Shown here piece after piece: positions 42,173 through 44,670 of a stretch of 44,670 nucleotides of DNA (positions within the stretch are counted from its first letter, which is position 1; every line of letters begins with the position of its first letter). The notes under the pieces are model-generated. The model saw only the letters and a list, made by a program, of their open reading frames with translations. It was not told the DNA's origin and did no database searches. The position numbers were made by a program, and so were the translations under genes. This stretch comes from VAZQ01 sp036498625 (lineage in GTDB: Bacteria; Pseudomonadota; Alphaproteobacteria; Rhizobiales; Xanthobacteraceae): positions 1 to 44,670 of the forward strand of contig DASYFD010000147.1 in assembly GCA_036498625.1 (NCBI GenBank), written 5' to 3'.

Positions 42173-43785
42173 CGCTCACACCCCTGGCCCACTCGATCAT
42201 GCTGGCGTGGGGATGGCGGCGCATCCTGATGGCGTTCGCGGCCGGCGCCGTCTCGACCCTGGCGCTCGCGCCGGTGAATTTCTGGCCAGCACCGTTCCTC
42301 ACCTTCCCGATCCTGGTCTGGCTGATCGACGGATCGGCCGCCGGCCGGCTGGGCGGCGCGCTCGCGGCCGCGGGCGCCGGCTGGTGGTTCGGTTTCGGCT
42401 ATTTCGTGGTCGGCCTCTATTGGATCGGCAATGCCCTTCTGGTCGATGCCAAGACCTTCGGCTGGCTCTTGCCGTTCGCCGTTATCGCGCTGCCGGCCGG
42501 CCTCGCGCTGTTCACGGCCCTGGGAGCCGGGCTCGCACGCTGGATGTGGGGGCGCGGGCCCGGCCGCATCCTGGCGCTCGCGGTGGGGCTAACGGTGGCG
42601 GAATGGCTGCGCGGGCATTTGCTCACCGGCTTTCCCTGGAACGCCTTCGGGTATGCGCTGACCTCGCCGCTGCCGCTGGCGCAGGGCGCTGCGCTGGTCG
42701 GCATCTGGGGCCTGACCTTCCTGGCGGTCGCCGTCTATGCGAGTCCGGCCGTGCTGGCGGACGAGCGCAGCGACACCAAGCGGCCTTGGCTCGCGGCAGC
42801 GCTGAGCGCCGTCATCCTGTCCGGCCTTGCGGTCTACGGCACCCTGCGGCTGCGGGCCAATCCCACCTCCTACGTGGAGGGCGTGCGGCTGCGCATCATG
42901 CAGCCCAATCTGCAGCAGGACGAGAAATTCAACTTCTCCCAGAAGCAGCAGGTGATGAACCGCTATCTGGCGCTCTCGGACCGCGCCAGCGGACCGCGCT
43001 CGACCGGCATCCGCGACGTCACCCATCTGATCTGGCCGGAATCGGCGTTCCCGTTTTTTCTCACGCGCGACGCCGGAGCGCTGGCTCAGATCGCCGCGCT
43101 GCTGCCGGCCGGCACCGTGCTGATCACCGGTGCTGTGCGGGCGCCCGAAGGCGTCCCCGAAGCCGCCGTCACGCGCGCCTACAATTCGGTCTACGTCATC
43201 GATCACGACGGCTCGATCCTGTCGGTCTACGACAAGGTCCATTTGGTCCCTTTCGGCGAATACCTGCCGTTTCAGGACTTTCTGGAGCGGCTCGATCTGC
43301 GGCAGATCACCAATATGCAGGGCGGATTTATTCCGGGTGACCGGCACCGCATCCTGAACGTGCCCCGGGCTCCCGATTTTCTCCCGCTCATCTGCTACGA
43401 AATCATTTTCCCGGAGGCGGTGCCGCGCGGCCAGCGGCCGGGCTGGATAGTCAATCTCACCAATGACGGCTGGTTCGGGGCCAGTCCCGGTCCCTACCAG
43501 CACCTCCAGCAGGCGCGCATCCGCGCCATCGAGCAGGGGCTTCCCCTGGTGCGCGCCGCCAATACGGGAATCTCGGCCGTGGTCGATCCGCTCGGCCGCA
43601 TCATCGATTCGCTGCCGCTGGGAACCGACGGGGTGCTGGACGCACGGCTGCCGCAGCCAGCCACCCTCACCCCTTACGCCCGCATGGGCGATCTCCCTAC
43701 CGGACTCGCGCTCGCGCTTGCGACCGTGCTGATGCTGCGGAGTCGGCGCCGGCCCGCTCCGGGCCAAGGCGGCTCCGGCGCATAA
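42169..43785 (+). CDS. lnt: Apolipoprotein N-acyltransferase
   Basis: This 538-residue inner-membrane enzyme completes lipoprotein maturation by adding the third acyl chain. About six to seven membrane helices in residues 15-220 precede a periplasmic nitrilase-like domain. The catalytic triad is visible as Glu in HLIWPESAFPFF, Lys in YDKVHLVPFGEYLPF and Cys in PLICYEIIFPE. GWIVNLTNDGWFGASPGPYQHLQQA is another hallmark. The GTG start overlaps the previous stop (GTGA). Confidence 0.97.
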   Translation: MTLTPLAHSIMLAWGWRRILMAFAAGAVSTLALAPVNFWPAPFLTFPILVWLIDGSAAGRLGGALAAAGAGWWFGFGYFVVGLYWIGNALLVDAKTFGWLLPFAVIALPAGLALFTALGAGLARWMWGRGPGRILALAVGLTVAEWLRGHLLTGFPWNAFGYALTSPLPLAQGAALVGIWGLTFLAVAVYASPAVLADERSDTKRPWLAAALSAVILSGLAVYGTLRLRANPTSYVEGVRLRIMQPNLQQDEKFNFSQKQQVMNRYLALSDRASGPRSTGIRDVTHLIWPESAFPFFLTRDAGALAQIAALLPAGTVLITGAVRAPEGVPEAAVTRAYNSVYVIDHDGSILSVYDKVHLVPFGEYLPFQDFLERLDLRQITNMQGGFIPGDRHRILNVPRAPDFLPLICYEIIFPEAVPRGQRPGWIVNLTNDGWFGASPGPYQHLQQARIRAIEQGLPLVRAANTGISAVVDPLGRIIDSLPLGTDGVLDARLPQPATLTPYARMGDLPTGLALALATVLMLRSRRRPAPGQGGSGA

Positions 43786-43966
43786 ATTCTCTATAATTTG
43801 CGCCTTTGGCAAAAAAATTTTCTGTGGAACCGCGAACCTGCCGGTGGCCGTTGCGTCGAAGTTATCGCATGCAGATCAGCGCTATTTGTACCGAAGACGC
43901 TGCTGGGCGTGTCTGCCGGGCGATCGTGCGGCCGCGAAAACGCCGCATACCCAAGGCCTTCCGCAC

Positions 43967-43995
43967 TTGACATAAAGATTGCACGGACACCATTA
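43967..43995 (+). promoter_or_regulatory. Possible promoter of the HTH regulator gene
   Basis: TTGACA (43967-43972) is followed after 17 bases by CCATTA (43990-43995), a weak -10, about 30 bases before the HTH start. The 240-base gap after lnt is AT-richer than the flanks at its start (CTATAATTTG at 43791-43800) and contains no other gene. Confidence 0.4.
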
Positions 43996-44025
43996 CGTCC
44001 GGTCGAGGTCCCATAGGAGAATATT

Positions 44026-44442
44026 ATGGTCAAGAAGGCCCCGAATCCCATCGACAAGCACGTCGGCAGCCGCGTTCGCATGCGCCGGATGATGCTGTCG
44101 ATGAGCCAGGAGAAACTCGGTGGCGCGCTGGGGCTCACATTCCAGCAGGTGCAGAAATACGAGAAGGGCACGAACCGGATCGGAGCCAGCCGTTTGCAGC
44201 AGATTTCCCATATCCTGCAGGTCCCGGTGGCATTCTTCTTCGAGGGAGCGCCGACCTACCATCCGCAGAGCGGCGACGGCGCCGAGGGCATGGGCGAAGC
44301 TCCCTCCCCGAGCTACGTATCGGACTTCCTGGCCACCTCCGACGGCCTCGCCCTCACCAAGGCGTTCATGGAGATCAAGGAGCCCAAGCTCAGGCGGCGC
44401 ATTGTCGATCTGGTCGAGGAGATCGCCGGGCGGGGAGAGTGA
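44026..44442 (+). CDS. XRE-family HTH regulator (PhrR/PraR-like)
   Basis: This 138-residue DNA-binding protein has a helix-turn-helix at about residues 15-70: VRMRRMMLSMSQEKLGGAL followed by TFQQVQKYEKGTNRI, in which the recognition helix is QQVQKYEKG. The C-terminal part is helical (SDFLATSDGLALTKAFMEI). A gene of this form after lnt matches phrR/praR of rhizobia, which regulate stress and biofilm genes and are autoregulated. metK usually follows in that order, but it is not visible in the last 228 bases here. Confidence 0.88.
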   Translation: MVKKAPNPIDKHVGSRVRMRRMMLSMSQEKLGGALGLTFQQVQKYEKGTNRIGASRLQQISHILQVPVAFFFEGAPTYHPQSGDGAEGMGEAPSPSYVSDFLATSDGLALTKAFMEIKEPKLRRRIVDLVEEIAGRGE

Positions 44443-44540
44443 GACCGCGGTTCGCGCCTTTTTGCGGCTAATCGCCATCCCCATGGGCGGGAAAATGGGC
44501 TAACGAGCTCCGTCATCTGCCGACCTCGCCCAGCATTTGC

Positions 44541-44670
44541 TCACGCCGTCTTGACCGCGCTCTTGGACGCTGCAAGAAACACCGCCTGCGGATGCGCCGG
44601 CCGGACGACGAGCAAGCCAAACTTGCGATCGGGCAGAGCTTGGGCGTGCTCAGGCAACGGGAGTGTTCCA
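44541..44670 (-). CDS. Possible C-terminal end of a minus-strand gene (partial)
   Basis: On the minus strand an open frame runs in from the window edge to a TGA at 44543-44541. It encodes 42 residues ending KSAVKTA, including the segment DRKFGLLVVRPAHP. Third-position GC is fairly high and the tail looks protein-like, but 42 codons without a stop is not strong evidence at this GC content. No family is recognised. Its presence would mean the order HTH-metK found in relatives is broken here. Confidence 0.25.
   Translation of the reverse strand, partial: GTLPLPEHAQALPDRKFGLLVVRPAHPQAVFLAASKSAVKTA

Noticed and set aside
43791..43800. TATAAT sequence just after lnt as a promoter -10
   Set aside because: No -35-like hexamer is found at the right distance, and the TTGACA at 43967 is better placed for the HTH gene.

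Overview
The window is about 65% GC, densely coding on both strands, and reads as a chromosomal segment of an alphaproteobacterium, most likely of the Hyphomicrobiales near the Bradyrhizobium/Xanthobacteraceae group. The reasons are two core gene blocks in an order typical of that group (rplU-rpmA-GNAT ... obgE-proB, and trpS-usp-nfu-tsaB-rimI ... miaB-phoH-ybeY-corC-lnt-HTH), intergenic palindromic repeats that look like those scattered through rhizobial genomes, and an orphan Bug-type solute-binding protein. No rRNA, tRNA, CRISPR array, integrase or transposase was seen. All assignments come from reading motifs and gene order; no database search was possible.

Layout. 1-1700: a secreted GyrI-like protein facing a Bug/TctC-type binding protein. 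1780-3590: ribosomal proteins L21 and L27 with a promoter, a duplicated ribosome-binding site and a strong terminator, then an acetyltransferase. 3580-11330: mixed metabolic and accessory genes (HIT hydrolase, glyoxalase-fold protein, secreted phosphodiesterase, ferric-reductase-like membrane protein, asparaginyl-tRNA synthetase, SnoaL-like protein, a secreted protein of unknown family, and a membrane cyclic-nucleotide-binding protein) ending beside a nested palindromic repeat. 11397-19419: the most unusual part. A PqqD-like protein, a nucleotidyltransferase-fold protein and an HprK-like kinase fused to a glycosyltransferase form one minus-strand operon, flanked by two more family-2 glycosyltransferases, a GT-B glycosyltransferase and a polysaccharide deacetylase-like protein. 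19577-24746: three related secreted proteins of unknown function, then a DUF6152-like secreted protein and two DUF6644-like membrane proteins. 24764-27569: a minus-strand stress module made of a Tat-exported metallophosphoesterase, a cupredoxin, an ECF sigma factor and its zinc-finger anti-sigma factor. 27682-34839 and onward: housekeeping genes obgE, proB, adenosine kinase, trpS, usp, nfu, tsaB and rimI. 35459-37728: a small cytochrome c and a large heme/beta-propeller protein. 37880-44442: miaB, phoH, ybeY, corC-like, lnt and an HTH regulator in tightly overlapping order.

How it fits together. Two core blocks appear to have been opened by accessory DNA. About 24 kb separates the rplU-rpmA-GNAT group from obgE-proB, and the cytochrome/propeller pair sits between rimI and miaB, where relatives usually carry a fur-type regulator. 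The strongest candidate for an undescribed system is the PqqD/nucleotidyltransferase/HprK-GT set. A PqqD (RiPP-recognition-like) domain there carries its own C-terminal tail resembling a lasso-peptide leader, and it is co-transcribed with a kinase-like and a nucleotidyltransferase-like enzyme inside a surface-glycan locus. A second candidate is the expanded secreted unknown family with its DUF6152/DUF6644 partners.
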